Assembly: GCA_021204715.1 (NCBI GenBank)
Contig: JAJPYW010000228.1
Location: forward strand, 1-5,929
Source: Prevotellaceae bacterium
GTDB lineage: Bacteria > Bacteroidota > Bacteroidia > Bacteroidales > Bacteroidaceae
Reading direction: 5' to 3'
Length of the DNA stretch: 5,929 bases
Shown one piece after another: positions 5,071 to 5,929 of this stretch. Position 1 is the stretch's first letter; each line of letters begins with the position of its first letter. The notes beneath the pieces were generated by a model, which had not been told where the DNA came from, made no database searches, and saw only the letters and a program-made list of their open reading frames with translations. Position numbers and translations under genes: made by a program.

Positions 5071-5929
5071 ATGGAGCGGCCAAAGAATGTGTATGAACTG
5101 GCCTTGGAGCGTTTGGACATCATATTCAAGGAGTTCGACACGGTGTGTGTCTCTTTCTCGGGCGGCAAGGACAGCGGGGTGTTGCTGAACTTATGTATGG
5201 ACTACATACGCCGGCACAAGTTGCAGCGCAAGTTGTGCGTGTTCCACATGGATTACGAGGTGCAGTACAAGCTGACCATCGACTATGTGGACCGCATCTT
5301 GGAGGCTAACAAGGATATATTGGAGGTGTACCGCGTGTGCGTGCCTTTCAAGGTGACTACCTGCACGTCGATGTACCAAAGCTTCTGGCGCCCGTGGGAC
5401 GACAAGAAAAAGGAGCTTTGGGTGAGGCAGAAACCGGCCGGATGCTACGGCAAGGAGGACTTCCCGTATTACAGGGAGGATATGTGGGACTACGAGTTCC
5501 AGATGCATTTCGCCAAGTGGCTGCACGCGCGCAAGGACGCGGTGCGCACTTGTTTCTTGATTGGTATCCGCACGCAGGAGAGTTTCAACCGCTGGCGCAG
5601 CATCCACTTGAACCGTAAGTACCAGATGTACCACAAGTACCGCTGGACCTCCAAGATAGGCTTCGACTTGTACAACGCTTACCCTATCTACGACTGGAGG
5701 ACCACCGACATCTGGACGGCCAACGGCAAGTTCGGCTTCGACTACAACCATTTGTACGACCTCTACTACAAGGCGGGGGTGGGCATAGAACGGCAACGTG
5801 TGGCCAGCCCGTTTTTGTGCGAGGCCCAGGAGAGTCTCTCGCTTTACAAGGTGATTGACCCCGATATGTGGGGCAAGATGATAGGGCGGGTGAACGGGGT
5901 GAACTTCACCGGCATATACGGGGGCACGC
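5071..5929 (+). CDS. IbrA-like PP-loop / PAPS-reductase-family protein, 3' end outside window
   Basis: The first 286 codons of a protein of the phosphoadenosine phosphosulfate reductase-like superfamily, in the IbrA (DUF3440-type) branch. The ATP-pyrophosphatase PP-loop SGGKDSG is at 30-36, preceded by the strand VCVSF. Other conserved-looking blocks are HMDYEVQY (59-66), SFWRPWDDKKKELWVRQKP (104-122), WDYEFQMHF (139-147) and LIGIRTQESFNRWRS (163-177). True PAPS reductases reduce PAPS to sulfite, but IbrA-like proteins have no demonstrated sulfur-assimilation role that I know of. E. coli IbrA, with the ParB-like IbrB, was described as an activator of eib immunoglobulin-binding genes. The start at 5071 follows the upstream stop (TGA at 5066-5068) by 2 nt, with no ribosome site. 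The reading frame is intact to the window edge, and the C-terminal domain is not visible. Confidence 0.88.
   Translation, partial: MERPKNVYELALERLDIIFKEFDTVCVSFSGGKDSGVLLNLCMDYIRRHKLQRKLCVFHMDYEVQYKLTIDYVDRILEANKDILEVYRVCVPFKVTTCTSMYQSFWRPWDDKKKELWVRQKPAGCYGKEDFPYYREDMWDYEFQMHFAKWLHARKDAVRTCFLIGIRTQESFNRWRSIHLNRKYQMYHKYRWTSKIGFDLYNAYPIYDWRTTDIWTANGKFGFDYNHLYDLYYKAGVGIERQRVASPFLCEAQESLSLYKVIDPDMWGKMIGRVNGVNFTGIYGGT

Overview
The window looks like chromosomal DNA from a member of the Bacteroidales, probably Bacteroides or a close relative. Four things point there: a long-form pyrophosphate-dependent phosphofructokinase starting [13 protein letters not shown], a BACON-domain lipoprotein, AT-rich leaders without Shine-Dalgarno sequences, and -7 elements resembling TAnnTTTG. 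Genes are GC-rich by eye, while the intergenic regions are clearly AT-rich. The assignment rests on recognition, not on a search.

Layout. Bases 1-858 hold no convincing gene. They begin with seven and a half copies of a 23-bp tandem repeat whose units are small dyads. A shorter CTTTTGT-based repeat series follows at nearly the same period, then about 600 bp of AT-rich leader with an 11-bp perfect inverted repeat and a candidate promoter. The pfp gene (859-2508, +) encodes PPi-dependent 6-phosphofructokinase. A roughly 145-bp structured element full of hairpins separates it from a membrane-anchored GH25 lysozyme-like gene (2684-3754, +) with a histone-like basic N-terminal tail. That gene converges, across a strong hairpin, on a minus-strand lipoprotein gene (3870-4445) made of a BACON domain, an acidic linker and a C-terminal Cys3His motif. 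A 200-bp AT-rich divergent region with two palindromes leads to a plus-strand operon: a small GNAT-fold-like protein (4646-5068), then 2 nt later an IbrA-like PP-loop/PAPS-reductase-family gene (from 5071) cut by the window edge.

How the genes relate. pfp is core glycolysis and probably transcribed alone. The GH25 protein and the lipoprotein are cell-envelope proteins in convergent units. The GNAT-like/IbrA-like pair is the one clear operon and the best candidate for a poorly described system. Its partner genes probably lie beyond the right edge, where an IbrB/ParB-like gene would be expected from known IbrA neighbourhoods. The other points worth a second look are the covarying dyad repeat array at the left edge and the unusual domain architectures of the GH25 protein and the lipoprotein.
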